From NCBI RefSeq assembly GCF_014695375.1, contig NZ_JACJOG010000041.1, positions 1 to 64,000 on the forward strand: 64,000 nucleotides of DNA, in the 5' to 3' direction. Shown piece by piece: positions 1 through 9,943 of the stretch. The notes below the pieces were generated by a model that saw only the letters and a program-made list of their open reading frames with translations, was not told the origin of the DNA and ran no database searches. Within the stretch, counting starts at the first letter, position 1; each line of letters opens with the position of its first letter. The position numbers and the translations under genes are program-made. The DNA comes from Coleofasciculus sp. FACHB-T130. GTDB taxonomy: Bacteria > Cyanobacteriota > Cyanobacteriia > Cyanobacteriales > FACHB-T130.

Positions 1-103
1 CGCCGAACCAGCCTACATACAGGCGGTTGTCGGTTGATGTAACCCAATCGCAAAACCGTTGCCATACGTTGGCGCTTTCGCGTCTTTGTAAGGTTGTGGT
101 CAT
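1..103 (-). CDS. psbA: Photosystem II D1 protein, 5' end only (partial)
   Basis: Only the first 34 codons are inside the window; the gene runs off the left edge on the minus strand. The translation starts [17 protein letters not shown] and continues with [17 protein letters not shown], which is the highly conserved N-terminus of cyanobacterial D1. D1 is the reaction-centre subunit of photosystem II in the thylakoid membrane; it carries the primary electron-transfer cofactors and turns over rapidly in light. The start codon is the ATG at 103-101, and a plausible promoter and 5'-UTR hairpin lie upstream at 146-203. Cyanobacteria usually have several psbA copies; which isoform this is cannot be told from the fragment. 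Confidence 0.95.
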   Translation of the reverse strand, partial: MTTTLQRRESANVWQRFCDWVTSTDNRLYVGWFG

Positions 104-145
104 GTTTTTATGAGTGCTTTGAATTTTCTAGGTTCGGTATGAATG

Positions 146-203
146 AGGCGAAGTTTGTCTCGCCTTGTATTTAATAATATTTACATTTATTCGTATTTGT
201 CCA
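146..203 (-). promoter_or_regulatory. Probable psbA promoter and 5'-UTR hairpin
   Basis: Read on the minus strand, a TGGACA box (203-198) is followed after 18 bp by TATTAT (179-174), a good sigma-70-type pair. Just downstream of the expected transcription start an inverted repeat AGGCGA/TCGCCT (165-160 and 151-146) could fold into a small hairpin at the 5' end of the leader. The leader is AT-rich, about 65 nt long, as is common for light-regulated psbA mRNAs. Box assignment is by eye. Confidence 0.55.
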
Positions 204-335
204 GTCTTTTTTTGTTCATAAATCCGAATCACTGTCATTTCATTTACTTATGAGTGGCTGAGAATGCGGTAGGGTTAGCGATCGCAAGCGAGACGTGTCA
301 GCCAGGAGTAGTGGGCGATCGCTTAATGTAATGCC

Positions 336-1913
336 CTAAAAATCAAAGTAAATGTAGGGAAGACCGCCTTGGGGCGCAAATATCCAGACAATGTAGAAAC
401 ACAATGGCACCAGCAGCAGCTTCAGAGGCCAATTAAGCTGTAACTTGAGACCCCGATGGACGGCATAGACGAGGAGCATCGACGCGGCTAGCAGCCAAAG
501 CAGTAGACCTAACTGAGATGCATTCACACCCAGCGCCTCCCCGTAGACTTTTTCGGCAAACTGGGCATCAGCAGACTGACCCCAGAGGTGCTGAATCACC
601 CAACTGGATTGTTTCAGATTCGGTAGGCGGAAGAAAATCCAGGATGTGAACACCATAAACTGGGTTAGCAACCACGCAAGCAGTACACCCGGAAGGCTTT
701 TCCACCAATTTCTAGCTTTTTCAGACTGGCGGGAGTGGGCTTCTGTGAGGCGGTGAGCCACTAAAGCAAGACCGTGATAGGCACCCCAGACGACATAGCC
801 CCAAGCTGCTCCATGCCAAATCCCAGCAATTAACATGATAATTAGCAAATTTAGGCAGGTACGGCGCAGCCCTTGGCGCGAACCCCCCAAGGGAAAATAG
901 AGGTAGTTTCGCAACCAATCGCCTAGCGTAATATGCCAGCGCCGCCAAAAATCAGCAATGCTGGTACTGAAGTAAGGAAAATTAAAATTCTCCGGGAGAT
1001 TGAAGCCTAAGAGGATGGCACTACCACGGGCGATATCTACGTACCCACTAAAATCCAGATAGAGTTGCAGTCCGTAGGCAGCGATCGCTAACCACAAATC
1101 GCCGCTGCTCGCTCGCTCTAAGTTACCAAAACACAAATCAACAAAAATTCCCAGCCGATCTGCCAAAAGCGCTTTTTTAACTGCACCGCAGGCAATCAGC
1201 CACAGTCCTTCTGTAATCTGATTAAGTGTTGGAAATTGCAGCGTTTTGAGCTGAGTTGAGAATTGATGGTAACGAGTAATTGGCCCTGCAATTAGCTTGG
1301 GAAAAAATAACTTATAAGCTGCAAAATCGAGAAATCGCTCCGTCGCTGGGGCACCACGATATACATCAATTAAATAAGCAATGCACTCAAAAGAAAAGAA
1401 GCTCAAACCTAAAGGCGCAATTAAGTGAGTGCTGACCCAACTGGCGCTATTTTCGGCAACGGGTAGCGATGTTCCGGTGAATTGTTCGTAGAAGCCCGCC
1501 ACCGAATTTAAGAAGAAAGGTACATACTTAAAGCTCACCAACAATAAGACATTCAGAACAATCCCCAACCATAAAAACTTTAGTCGCTGGCGATTCCAAA
1601 ACGCTTGATCGAATTGCCAATCTTCATGGGGATCGGTCGCGTACATCCCTAATGCTGTATTTTCTCCAATTGCCTTACCTAAGCTGAAGTTCATCAAAGT
1701 AATAGCAATCAGCAAAGGAATATAGGCGACTTGCGGCGAAGCTAAAATTTGCAGCCAATGCTCATTCACCAAAGTTGGCGCTTGCAGTGAGGTATAGAAA
1801 ACCAGACTGACAACAAGCAACGTCCACATCTGCAAAGACTGTTTTTGGAACGACCAGTAAATTCCCAAAACGCTGAGCAGAAAAACTCCGTAGATAAGAG
1901 AGATAAAAGTCAT
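336..1913 (-). CDS. MBOAT family O-acyltransferase (AlgI-like)
   Basis: A 525-residue polytopic membrane protein of the MBOAT/AlgI type, which passes acetyl groups across the membrane for O-acetylation of exported polysaccharides. The family signature is clear: residues around WRRWHITLGDWLRNYLYFPL and then AGIWHGAAWGYVVWGAYHG, which holds the conserved active-site histidine. The reading frame is open to 2039, but the first 42 residues of that longer form are encoded by heptanucleotide repeat DNA (SPQPSALSPQPS-type), so the ATG at 1913 (MTFISLIYG, running straight into the first membrane helix) is chosen. The next gene upstream on the same strand is the DUF1574/SGNH-like protein, a likely periplasmic partner as in AlgI-AlgJ/X systems. 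The acceptor polymer is unknown. Confidence 0.85.
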   Translation of the reverse strand: MTFISLIYGVFLLSVLGIYWSFQKQSLQMWTLLVVSLVFYTSLQAPTLVNEHWLQILASPQVAYIPLLIAITLMNFSLGKAIGENTALGMYATDPHEDWQFDQAFWNRQRLKFLWLGIVLNVLLLVSFKYVPFFLNSVAGFYEQFTGTSLPVAENSASWVSTHLIAPLGLSFFSFECIAYLIDVYRGAPATERFLDFAAYKLFFPKLIAGPITRYHQFSTQLKTLQFPTLNQITEGLWLIACGAVKKALLADRLGIFVDLCFGNLERASSGDLWLAIAAYGLQLYLDFSGYVDIARGSAILLGFNLPENFNFPYFSTSIADFWRRWHITLGDWLRNYLYFPLGGSRQGLRRTCLNLLIIMLIAGIWHGAAWGYVVWGAYHGLALVAHRLTEAHSRQSEKARNWWKSLPGVLLAWLLTQFMVFTSWIFFRLPNLKQSSWVIQHLWGQSADAQFAEKVYGEALGVNASQLGLLLWLLAASMLLVYAVHRGLKLQLNWPLKLLLVPLCFYIVWIFAPQGGLPYIYFDF

Positions 1914-1933
1914 TTTTGAAGACTGAGGAGTAA

Positions 1934-1978
1934 GGACTGAGGGCTGAGGACTGAGGGCTGAAGGCTGAGGACTGAGGG
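1934..1978. repeat. Heptanucleotide tandem repeat at the 5' end of the MBOAT gene
   Basis: Six consecutive 7-bp units alternate between GGACTGA and GGGCTGA (one AGGCTGA). This is the short tandemly repeated repetitive (STRR) type of DNA common in cyanobacterial genomes. It lies directly upstream of the chosen MBOAT start and is in frame with it, so it creates a spurious N-terminal extension. Confidence 0.85.
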
Positions 1979-2398
1979 TAAATAAGAAGAATTGAACTGA
2001 GTAAAAGAATGAGAGAAGTTTATCTTGGATATTGGGCACTCATTTTACTCCTGATTGACTCAGTCCTCAGTCCGCACTTCGTGCCGCTTCGTTAATATGA
2101 CTCAGTCCTATTTAGCAGGAAAATAAGGGTAAACAACAAGGATTGAACTGAGTAAAAGAATGAGAGAGATTCATCTTAGGTATTCGGTAATCATTCCACT
2201 CCTGACTCACTCAGCCCTCAGTCCGCACTTCGTGCCGCGCTAACATGATTCAATCCTATTTAGCAGGAAACTAAGGGTAAACAAGAAGAATTGAACTAAG
2301 TAAAAGAACGGGATAAATTCAGCTTGGGTATTGGGCACTCATTCCACTCCTGGTTCACTCAGTCCTCAGTCCTCTTAACTCAGTCCTATTTAGCAGGC
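1976..2398. repeat. Triplicated ~150 bp unit including the DUF1574 gene tail
   Basis: Three imperfect direct copies lie at about 1976-2126, 2127-2274 and 2275-2398. Each begins GGGTAAA(T/C)AA, contains TTGAACTGAGTAAAAGAA or a close variant, and ends with CCTATTTAGCAGG. In the third copy that end is the real 3' end of the downstream-read DUF1574 gene (Pro-Ala-Lys-stop on the minus strand), so the other two copies are duplications of the gene tail plus spacer. Copies 1 and 2 carry an extra palindromic GCACTTCGTGC insert that copy 3 lacks. Confidence 0.8.
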
Positions 2399-5300
2399 CA
2401 GGGAATCATGGGATCTTCGGCTAGCTGGTTAGAAACTTCATAAGCACCGTAGCGGTTGAGGTGGCTGGGGTCGGAAAAATAATCGTGTTGAGTAGGATAA
2501 AGCTGATTTAAGTCTCGGAAAATCAGCCCTTTTTGGATTGCTTGCGATCGCATATACTGCTGAAATTCTTGCTCATATTCTATGCGTACTGGATCTAAGT
2601 AATCCTGGGTCAAAGGCAGGTTTATAAAAACAATCGGAATTTGACGCGCTTGGGTAAATTGCAGCAGCGATTCTAGTGCTTGGGTTTGCTTGCCTTCCAT
2701 CTTGAAAGCGTAGTAATCGCTGTCATAGTCGCCGCTGACTCTGGCATATTGCTTGTAGTAGGTGGCAGGATTGTAACGAACGGTGAGGGGAAGGAAGCCA
2801 TCAAAATCGATGGCAAATTGGCTGGCTGTCAATGCTTGGGGAGTATCGGTAGCTCCCTCAGAAGTTGTTTTCGCTGGTTTTGCCCAAACAACATACAGAT
2901 CCCGCAACCGCGTTTTCATTTGGTCGCGCTGGGGATAAGTTGCTGAGAACGTTCCTAGCGTTTCATTGAGCCAATTATTAACCATTTGATAGCTTTGCGT
3001 TAAGGAACCACTAGCTCCTTTATCCGCCGTCGCCGGAGTTTTAGCCGGTGGTGTCGCCGTCGTTCGGCTGGGACTTCCTGGGGTTGAATTCTGCTTGGGG
3101 AAAGTACCGGCAAGCAGATGTTGGTAGCCTTGCGAGTTAGCGATCGCATTATAGGTAGCATCTATCCGCCCGCTATTAAACGCTCTGGCACCATCCGCCC
3201 AAATAATCAGTTTTGGCAGTTGCTCTGGCGTCAAAACTTGGCGAACCATCAAATCTACTACTTGAGCCGTCGCACCGTTGATGCCAAAGTTAAACACCTG
3301 AACACCCGGATATCCCTGCGCTGCCAATGCTTCTTCCAGCGCTTGAGGATCGACCCCCCGCATTGCCCTAGAACTGCCGACTATCCAAACATCCGGGGGA
3401 ACTCCCCGTCTTTGTAACAGCATCTGTTGGTAGAGAGCCACTTTTTCGTCTAACAGGCGGTTATTAAAAGAGGGATTAGAACTTCGGGCGGCTGCCAAAA
3501 TTGCTGCTGATGCGGCATTCATTCGCGGAGACTTTTCATCCTCGTTCCTTACGGTGATATCTCCTTGGCGAGTGAATCCTTCGGAATTGAATACAGGAGC
3601 CTCTGAACCACGAGATTTTTGCAAAGACATCTGGGGCAAGGGAACTGACGTATCCTCGATCGGTTCTCGCGGGTCAAGGGTTGATTTGCCGCTGACCGCG
3701 GACGCTTGATTAATGGGTGGTTTTGACTTCAGGATCGCAGACAGAAACCAATCCGTTTGCACCGTGAGCAAGAATCCCAGCATCCCCCAGACCAAAGCCA
3801 CGACGAAACCTTGGTAATAAGTGTAGGTGGAATTGCTAAGTTTCCCTAAGGCGACGGGTGCCAGGTCTTTAATCTCCACCGTGGGAATAAACAATTGGGA
3901 AGCGCATAGCCATTGCTGGATGGTTCGAGTCACTTTGAAAGAGACAGCGCTAGCGGCTGCTTTGAGGTCTTCCTTGGTGACATCAGAACGCAGAACGGGT
4001 TCGTTACTGCCAGAGAGGATATCTCCTAGATAAACATCGCTGGCAGCAAATTCTGGGGTTGCTTCCGGTACCAGGCGTTTGCGAGGGGTGAAATCAACGC
4101 CCATCTGCCACAAGGGGGTGGAGTGACCGGCGCGACGCCCATAAATTCGCACCCCTTTAATGCCAGGAATCGCCAACCCGCGCAGAAACTTGGCAACAGG
4201 TGGCCCGACGGCAGATTGCTGCGGACTAGAGAGTGCCTCGCTCATGATGTGCAACAAATCTTGTTTGCGGCGCAGAGATAAACGAATGCCACCCGTTGTT
4301 AATCGCTCGTCTAGGTCGGGATTGAGTAAGCGTTGCAATAAAAACTGAATTGCGTTCAGATCGCCCCGTTGCGCCAATTCCAAAGTAGATTCTGCTAAAG
4401 CGGGATCTCTGGACGCAGGTAAATTCAGCCATTCAATCCAGATTGGCGTTTCTTGTTCCGGGACTGGTGTTACACCGTGAGTCTCAACGCCGTAAATGGT
4501 GGCAGCGTGAATGCCTTGCGTTGTCAGAGACTCTAAAACGGGAGCGATCGCACTGGTTGCGGTTTTTCGATCGGGTGCAGCGATCGCAATCTCAGCCGCA
4601 TCGCTCGTGGCAGATGCGGTGTCGCCCGCTGCTTTTAGCTGCTTGAAGAGCTTCTGGCTACAAAATAAATGCAGCGTTGAATCTTTCAGAACTGCGGAGA
4701 TTTGCATCTCCTGCGCGTTTAACACTTGATTGAGCAAGCGGGCGATCGCTTGGATATCTCCCCAACGCGCCCAATCCTTGAGCATTTCCTCTGGAGGGGT
4801 CAGATCCACCCGCAGCCGCCAGTCGGGAGCCGCTTCTCCTCGAACCTGGCTGCAAATCACGGCATCCCGAAACCCTTCCAGCTTCAAATTTCGTAACTGA
4901 GCCGCCACCGGCTCCGCCATCAGCGACTCATCGGTGCTGTAGTTAGAATCGCAAAGTACCCACAGACGACGGGAAACCGCTGGTGAAGCAGGGGACAATT
5001 CTTGATGCTGTCCGGCTCCCCGGCTTCCTGGCTCCCTCCCAAGCGTCTGAATCACGACCTTGACGCCGACTCCCATTGGGCTGAGAGTTTCGCTCAGATA
5101 ACGCGCGATCGCTTCTGGTTGACCGGAGCGAGCGAGGCTGCGGTTGGAGACTCTCAGCCCGTCAGCATCGCTAGTTGCTCCTTGCTCGGCGGTCATTTCC
5201 TGCCCATCCGTCGGCGTCGCAGCAGCAGCCACGCCTGCGGCATCTGACGCCTGATGCAGTTGCAGCCGCTCTAGGTGAATTTGCTTGATCCAGTCTGGGC

Positions 5301-5577
5301 GCTGGATGCCCAGTTTCCGACCATAAAGAATCACCTGGTCAATGGGAGCTTCTTGCGGGGGGAACCCAGCTCCCCCTTCCTTCCCCTTCAGTGCCTCGAC
5401 AAATCGGCTCACAACGGGTCCAGCAGGCGGACATTCGGAGCCTTCACAAAGAATATGCAGGTTATTCCCTCGTAAGCGAAATCGTAGGCGCACTTCCGGA
5501 AGACCGATAGCGCGGGAAACCCACTGGGCGAGGGAGGATTGACCCTCTAAATAGGCGATCGGATCGGCATCCAACAT
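2386..5577 (-). CDS. DUF1574-type protein with C-terminal SGNH-like domain
   Basis: A 1063-residue protein. The N-terminal ~530 residues hold four degenerate copies of one module with the pattern AI-(x)-RLL, then a LHI(L)CE-like strand, a Pro-rich helix and an IYGR-like strand; the clearest are near residues 10-100, 280-395 and 405-510. A single membrane segment (GFVVALVWGMLGFLL) follows near residue 600. The C-terminal third looks like an SGNH/AlgX-type fold: VWIVGSSRAMRGV for the nucleophile region and FSDPSHLNRYGAYE for the Asp-x-x-His pair. Such domains take part in polysaccharide O-acetylation, which fits the MBOAT gene just downstream on the same strand. The frame is open to 5652 from a GTG, but MLDADPIAYLEG at 5577 is a more natural ATG start. 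Function is inferred. Confidence 0.75.
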   Translation of the reverse strand: MLDADPIAYLEGQSSLAQWVSRAIGLPEVRLRFRLRGNNLHILCEGSECPPAGPVVSRFVEALKGKEGGAGFPPQEAPIDQVILYGRKLGIQRPDWIKQIHLERLQLHQASDAAGVAAAATPTDGQEMTAEQGATSDADGLRVSNRSLARSGQPEAIARYLSETLSPMGVGVKVVIQTLGREPGSRGAGQHQELSPASPAVSRRLWVLCDSNYSTDESLMAEPVAAQLRNLKLEGFRDAVICSQVRGEAAPDWRLRVDLTPPEEMLKDWARWGDIQAIARLLNQVLNAQEMQISAVLKDSTLHLFCSQKLFKQLKAAGDTASATSDAAEIAIAAPDRKTATSAIAPVLESLTTQGIHAATIYGVETHGVTPVPEQETPIWIEWLNLPASRDPALAESTLELAQRGDLNAIQFLLQRLLNPDLDERLTTGGIRLSLRRKQDLLHIMSEALSSPQQSAVGPPVAKFLRGLAIPGIKGVRIYGRRAGHSTPLWQMGVDFTPRKRLVPEATPEFAASDVYLGDILSGSNEPVLRSDVTKEDLKAAASAVSFKVTRTIQQWLCASQLFIPTVEIKDLAPVALGKLSNSTYTYYQGFVVALVWGMLGFLLTVQTDWFLSAILKSKPPINQASAVSGKSTLDPREPIEDTSVPLPQMSLQKSRGSEAPVFNSEGFTRQGDITVRNEDEKSPRMNAASAAILAAARSSNPSFNNRLLDEKVALYQQMLLQRRGVPPDVWIVGSSRAMRGVDPQALEEALAAQGYPGVQVFNFGINGATAQVVDLMVRQVLTPEQLPKLIIWADGARAFNSGRIDATYNAIANSQGYQHLLAGTFPKQNSTPGSPSRTTATPPAKTPATADKGASGSLTQSYQMVNNWLNETLGTFSATYPQRDQMKTRLRDLYVVWAKPAKTTSEGATDTPQALTASQFAIDFDGFLPLTVRYNPATYYKQYARVSGDYDSDYYAFKMEGKQTQALESLLQFTQARQIPIVFINLPLTQDYLDPVRIEYEQEFQQYMRSQAIQKGLIFRDLNQLYPTQHDYFSDPSHLNRYGAYEVSNQLAEDPMIPWPAK

Positions 5578-6084
5578 CACAAAGAAAGTACCCTGGACTT
5601 GCAACAGATGAAAAGACGATGAAGCATAAACGCTGTAGCCCGGAGGGCGCACCCTGCGATTGGAAGTCGCGCTTAAAGGTTGTCACAAAGGATGAAAAAT
5701 TGGTTGAACACCAAAATTTCAGGATATACTTCACACTTCATACTTCATACTTAATACTTCATACTTAATACTTCAGCAAGCGTTAACCGCTCCGAACGTC
5801 CCCAAGCTTTGTACAATTGCTTCTAGATTCTCAGTAGTCTTACACAAGACTGCCATTGGTGCTACCGAATTATTGCCCTTGTGCCATAGCTATTTGCCGA
5901 ACGCCCCGTGCTTAGGACAGTAGCGCTGAGGAGCGTGTTCCCTTCCTACTATGCCCTAGGAGGCTATCGCTGTATTATTCAGATGCATAAACTAGAAGGA
6001 TAAGTGCCCCTTGTGCTGTTTAAATTCTGACCTCTTTTATTTGTTTGTCTAAAAAGAAATTAGTTTTCATCTAGACCTTCTCCC
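5578..6084. other. 507-bp intergenic stretch
   Basis: Upstream region of two divergent genes (DUF1574 gene to the left, small membrane protein to the right). Apart from the heptamer array at 5726-5774 I see no open frame of coding character and no RNA gene. The AT-rich part from about 5960 to 6080 probably contains the promoter of the rightward gene. Confidence 0.5.
5726..5774. repeat. Heptanucleotide tandem repeat, seven units
   Basis: Seven perfect-length 7-bp units of ATACTTC or ATACTTA (one ACACTTC) run head to tail. This is a cyanobacterial STRR array; no coding role is seen. Confidence 0.9.
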
Positions 6085-6333
6085 ATGCAAACTCTTCCTA
6101 ACAAAAAGCAACCGTCAACCGCCGAAAATGCAACGTCTGCAACTCCCGAAATTTGGTTGAGTTTAGCCACGGTGCCGATGCTACTCGGAGTTTTAGGCAT
6201 CAAAGCAGTCAGCGAATTGCTATGCGCCATTGGACAAAATAGTGAGGAAGTATTTCGGGGCGATCGCTTGCCGGTTCTCCACGTACCCACCCCAGGAAAC
6301 ACATCACAGGAAGGGGAAAATGAGGAAGAGTAG
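6085..6333 (+). CDS. Small conserved-looking membrane protein
   Basis: An 82-residue protein beginning MQTLPNKKQPSTAENATS with one hydrophobic stretch (IWLSLATVPMLLGVLGIKAV, residues about 27-46) and an acidic tail ending GENEEE. I do not recognise a named family. It lies about 200 bp upstream of ppc on the same strand and may be co-transcribed with it, although the spacer is long. The hydrophobic segment and the well-formed charge pattern favour a real gene. Its function cannot be read from the sequence. Confidence 0.55.
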   Translation: MQTLPNKKQPSTAENATSATPEIWLSLATVPMLLGVLGIKAVSELLCAIGQNSEEVFRGDRLPVLHVPTPGNTSQEGENEEE

Positions 6334-6539
6334 CGGAAAGTAGATAAAAATAAGCTCGCCGACAAACTAGGACGCGATCGCGTGTCTTTGAAGCGAGGCG
6401 TTAGCCTAGCGCTGAAAGAGTCAGTTCGCAACCCCTCCCTTTTTCTGGAAAAACCCAGTTGGTGTTCGCTGTAAACCACTTGCTGGGACTAGAAACCCTA
6501 AAATTAGGTGATTATTCTTCTTTAGAGAGAATAGACTCT

Positions 6540-9500
6540 ATGAGTTCCCTACTGCAATCGACGGATCAGCCATTGACGGTAACATCTACTTCTGCTTTAT
6601 TTTTACGTCATCGCCTCAAAGTGGTGGAGGACTTATGGGAGTCTGTTCTCCAGCAGGAATGCGGTCAGGAACTGGTCGATCTGCTTAATCAACTTCGATC
6701 GAGGTGTTCGCCAGAAGGACAGGCAACAGAATTGCCTGAATCAGTGCCTCAGCTGATCGAAAAGCTTGATCTCAATGCAGCGATTCGAGCCTCACGCGCC
6801 TTTGCTCTCTACTTCCAGCTCATTAACATCGTCGAGCAGCACTACGAACAGCGGGATCAGCAGCTTTCCCGACGTGCTACCTACAACGCTCCTGCTGGTG
6901 AGGCAGCACCTCGTAAACTTCCTAGCCTGCAAGGAGATGGGGACTCCGCCATTGTGTTGTCGCCAGAAGACATGGAGGAAGAAAACCAAAACGGCGGACC
7001 GGGAGCGGATTTGCTTGAAAAGAGCTGGCACCACGATGGCACAGCCAAACGAAATGCCGGGACATTCCACGGGTTGTTTCCCCATTTGCGCCAGATGAAT
7101 GTGCCTCCGCAGCAAATCCAGCGGTTGATTGACAATCTGGACGTGCGGCTAGTTTTCACCGCTCACCCCACGGAAATTGTTCGCCATACGATTCGCGGCA
7201 AACAGCAGCGGATTGCTAAGATTCTGCAACAGCTAGACCAGGCAGAAGAAGAATTTAGAGCCTTAGGTTTGACGACTTCTTGGGAAGCAGAGGCTTGCAT
7301 CGAACAATTAACCGAAGAAATTCGCCTCTGGTGGCGCACCGACGAATTGCATCAATTTAAACCAACCGTGTTGGATGAAGTGGATTACACCCTCCACTAC
7401 TTCCAGGAAGTGTTGTTTGATACGATTCCCCAGCTTCATCAACGCCTAAAACGTGCCTTAAAAGCTTCTTTTCCGGGACTTACTCCCCCTGTAAATAACT
7501 TCTGCCAGTTTGGTTCTTGGGTGGGGGCAGATCGGGATGGAAACCCCTCAGTTACACCGAAAGTCACTTGGCAAACCGCTTGCTATCAGCGCGGTTTAGT
7601 TCTGGAGAAGTATATCCAATCGTTGCGGCAACTGACGAATCAACTCAGCTTGTCGTTGCACTGGAGCGATGTCTTGCCAGATTTGCTGGACTCCTTAGAG
7701 CAGGATCGGTCGCAAATGCCAGAAGTCTACGAGCATCTGGCAATTCGATACCGGCAAGAGCCTTACCGCCTCAAGCTGGCATACATTCAGCAGCGTCTGC
7801 AAAATACCAGCGATCGCAACCGGCGACTTTCGGATGGCGAAAACTTGCATCGGCAAATCTCAGATAGCCAGTCTCACGTCGTTTACCGCTCTGGAGAAGA
7901 ATTTCTAGCAGAACTGCGGCTGATTCACCGGAACCTGATTGAGACGGGTTTATCGTGCCGGGATCTGGAAAATTTAATTTGTCAGGTGGAAATCTATGGC
8001 TTCAACTTGGCGCACTTAGATATTCGCCAGGAAAGCACTCGCCATTCCGACACCTTCAACGAAATAACCCAATACCTGCAAATTCTGCCCAAAGCATACA
8101 ACGATCTATCGGAAGCCGAGCGCGCGCTGTGGCTGGCAACGGAACTGCAAACCAAGCGCCCGTTGATTCCAGCAGAATTGCCATTTTCTGAAAAAATTTG
8201 CGAAACCGTTGAAACCTTCCGAATGCTGCGGCAGCTCCAGCTAGAGTTTGGTTCTCAAATTTGCCAAACTTATATCATCAGCATGAACCGGGAAGCCAGC
8301 GACGTTCTGGAAGTGCTGCTGCTGGCCAAAGAAGCGGGTCTGTATGACCCCTCCACAGGAAAGAGCAGCATCATGGTGGTGCCGCTGTTTGAAACGGTGG
8401 AAGACCTGAAGCGGGCACCCGCAGTCATGCAAGATTTGTTTGAACTGCCTTTGTATCGCGCTTGTCTTGCAGGAGGCTACGAAAACGTTAAAGATTCGCA
8501 AGCGTTAAAGGTTGAGGATTCAAACCAACCTGCCAACTTGGAATCTCCAACCTATAACCTGCAAGAGGTCATGCTGGGCTACTCAGACAGCAACAAGGAT
8601 TCTGGCTTCTTGAGCAGTAACTGGGAAATCCATAAAGCTCAGAAAGTGCTACAAAAAATCGCCGAACAGTACGGCATCGCCTTACGGATTTTCCACGGGC
8701 GCGGCGGTTCGGTCGGTCGCGGCGGCGGTCCTGCCTACGAAGCGATCCTGGCTCAACCCGGTCATAGTATCAATGGGCGGATCAAAATTACCGAACAAGG
8801 GGAAGTGCTGGCTTCTAAATACTCGTTGCCAGAATTAGCTCTGTACAACCTGGAAGCGGTGACAACCGCTGTGATTCAGGCAAGCTTGCTGCGAACCGGA
8901 TTTGATGATATTGAGCCGTGGAACGAAATCATGGAAGAGTTGGCAACGCGATCGCGTGCCCACTATCGCGCCTTGATTTACGAGCAACCGGATTTAGTCG
9001 ATTTCTTCCACCAAGTGACCCCCATCGAAGAAATCAGCCAATTGCAAATCAGCTCTCGTCCTGCCCGTCGCGGCGGTAAAAAGGATTTGGCGAGTCTGCG
9101 GGCAATTCCTTGGGTGTTTAGCTGGACGCAAACGCGCTTCCTGCTGCCGAGTTGGTACGGCGTCGGAACGGCATTGCAAGAGTTCTTGAATGAAGAACCC
9201 GAGGAAAATCTGAAGCTGCTGCGTTATTTCTATTTCAAGTGGCCTTTCTTCAAGATGGCGATTTCTAAAGCAGAAATGACCTTGTCGAAAGTAGATTTGC
9301 AGATTGCTCACCACTACGTGCGGGAGTTATCCCACCCGGAAGATCGCGATCGCTTTGAAGCCTTGTTTGAGCAAATCAAGAGCGAGTTTCACCTCACTTG
9401 CGATTTAGTTCTGACGATTGCGGGTCACAAACGGCTGTTGGATGGCGATCCAGTCCTGCAAAGGTCTGTGCAGTTACGCAACGGCACGATTGTCCCTCTG

Positions 9501-9656
9501 GGCTTTTTGCAAGTCTCTCTGCTAAAACGCCTGCGCCAACATGGCAAGCAAGCAGCCTCTGGTGTCGTCCATTCTCGTTACAGTAAAGGCGAATTGCTAC
9601 GCGGGGCGCTGTTAACAATTAACGGCATTGCCGCCGGGATGCGGAACACGGGTTGA
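6540..9656 (+). CDS. ppc: Phosphoenolpyruvate carboxylase
   Basis: PEP carboxylase adds bicarbonate to PEP to give oxaloacetate, replenishing the incomplete TCA cycle; in cyanobacteria it fixes a notable share of carbon. The 1038-residue protein has the family signatures: [20 protein letters not shown] with the catalytic histidine, the glycine-rich loop [30 protein letters not shown], and the conserved C-terminal MRNTG. The ATG at 6540 (MSSLLQST) is chosen; an upstream in-frame extension to 6459 has no family character. An insertion of about 25 polar residues (around [19 protein letters not shown]) lies just before the [10 protein letters not shown] motif, and another low-complexity stretch sits near residues 125-170. 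The active site is intact, so the enzyme should be functional. Confidence 0.97.
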   Translation: MSSLLQSTDQPLTVTSTSALFLRHRLKVVEDLWESVLQQECGQELVDLLNQLRSRCSPEGQATELPESVPQLIEKLDLNAAIRASRAFALYFQLINIVEQHYEQRDQQLSRRATYNAPAGEAAPRKLPSLQGDGDSAIVLSPEDMEEENQNGGPGADLLEKSWHHDGTAKRNAGTFHGLFPHLRQMNVPPQQIQRLIDNLDVRLVFTAHPTEIVRHTIRGKQQRIAKILQQLDQAEEEFRALGLTTSWEAEACIEQLTEEIRLWWRTDELHQFKPTVLDEVDYTLHYFQEVLFDTIPQLHQRLKRALKASFPGLTPPVNNFCQFGSWVGADRDGNPSVTPKVTWQTACYQRGLVLEKYIQSLRQLTNQLSLSLHWSDVLPDLLDSLEQDRSQMPEVYEHLAIRYRQEPYRLKLAYIQQRLQNTSDRNRRLSDGENLHRQISDSQSHVVYRSGEEFLAELRLIHRNLIETGLSCRDLENLICQVEIYGFNLAHLDIRQESTRHSDTFNEITQYLQILPKAYNDLSEAERALWLATELQTKRPLIPAELPFSEKICETVETFRMLRQLQLEFGSQICQTYIISMNREASDVLEVLLLAKEAGLYDPSTGKSSIMVVPLFETVEDLKRAPAVMQDLFELPLYRACLAGGYENVKDSQALKVEDSNQPANLESPTYNLQEVMLGYSDSNKDSGFLSSNWEIHKAQKVLQKIAEQYGIALRIFHGRGGSVGRGGGPAYEAILAQPGHSINGRIKITEQGEVLASKYSLPELALYNLEAVTTAVIQASLLRTGFDDIEPWNEIMEELATRSRAHYRALIYEQPDLVDFFHQVTPIEEISQLQISSRPARRGGKKDLASLRAIPWVFSWTQTRFLLPSWYGVGTALQEFLNEEPEENLKLLRYFYFKWPFFKMAISKAEMTLSKVDLQIAHHYVRELSHPEDRDRFEALFEQIKSEFHLTCDLVLTIAGHKRLLDGDPVLQRSVQLRNGTIVPLGFLQVSLLKRLRQHGKQAASGVVHSRYSKGELLRGALLTINGIAAGMRNTG

Positions 9657-9674
9657 TGGTTGATGGCTAATCCG

Positions 9675-9890
9675 TAAAAGAACCCCACCCCCAGCCCCTC
9701 CCCGCAAGCGGGGAGGGGAGCCGGAGACGCAGGCTCTGGCGGGGTGGGGTTCCGGAGAATTGTGGCTAATCAGTCATATTAAATCTGTTTCATTACCCAT
9801 AAAAGAACCCTACCCCCAGCCCCTCCCTGCAAGCGGGGAGGGGAGCCGGAGACGCAGGCTCTGGCGGGGTGGGGTTTCGGAAAATTGTGG
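9675..9890. repeat. Two copies of a ~91 bp GC-rich palindromic repeat
   Basis: Near-identical copies lie at 9675-9766 and 9800-9890 in direct orientation. Each reads AAAAGAACCC(C/T)ACCCCCAGCC and then a CCCGCAAGCGGG hairpin core, and ends in GGCGGGGTGGGG(T) plus TTGTGG. The outer parts (CCCCACCCCCAGCC and GGCGGGGTGGGG) also pair with each other, so each copy can fold into a long stem. It looks like a non-coding dispersed element and may also terminate ppc transcription. Confidence 0.8.
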
Positions 9891-9943
9891 GGAATAAACG
9901 GGATTTGATATCATTAGCCATTACAAATAATTAGCCATTAGCC

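Noticed and set aside
1914-2039. N-terminal extension of the MBOAT protein
   Set aside because: The extra 42 residues come from heptamer repeat DNA (SPQPSALSPQ) and precede a good ATG at 1913.
5726-5774. Possible CRISPR array
   Set aside because: Seven-base units without spacers; it is an STRR array. No CRISPR repeats or cas genes are seen anywhere in the window.
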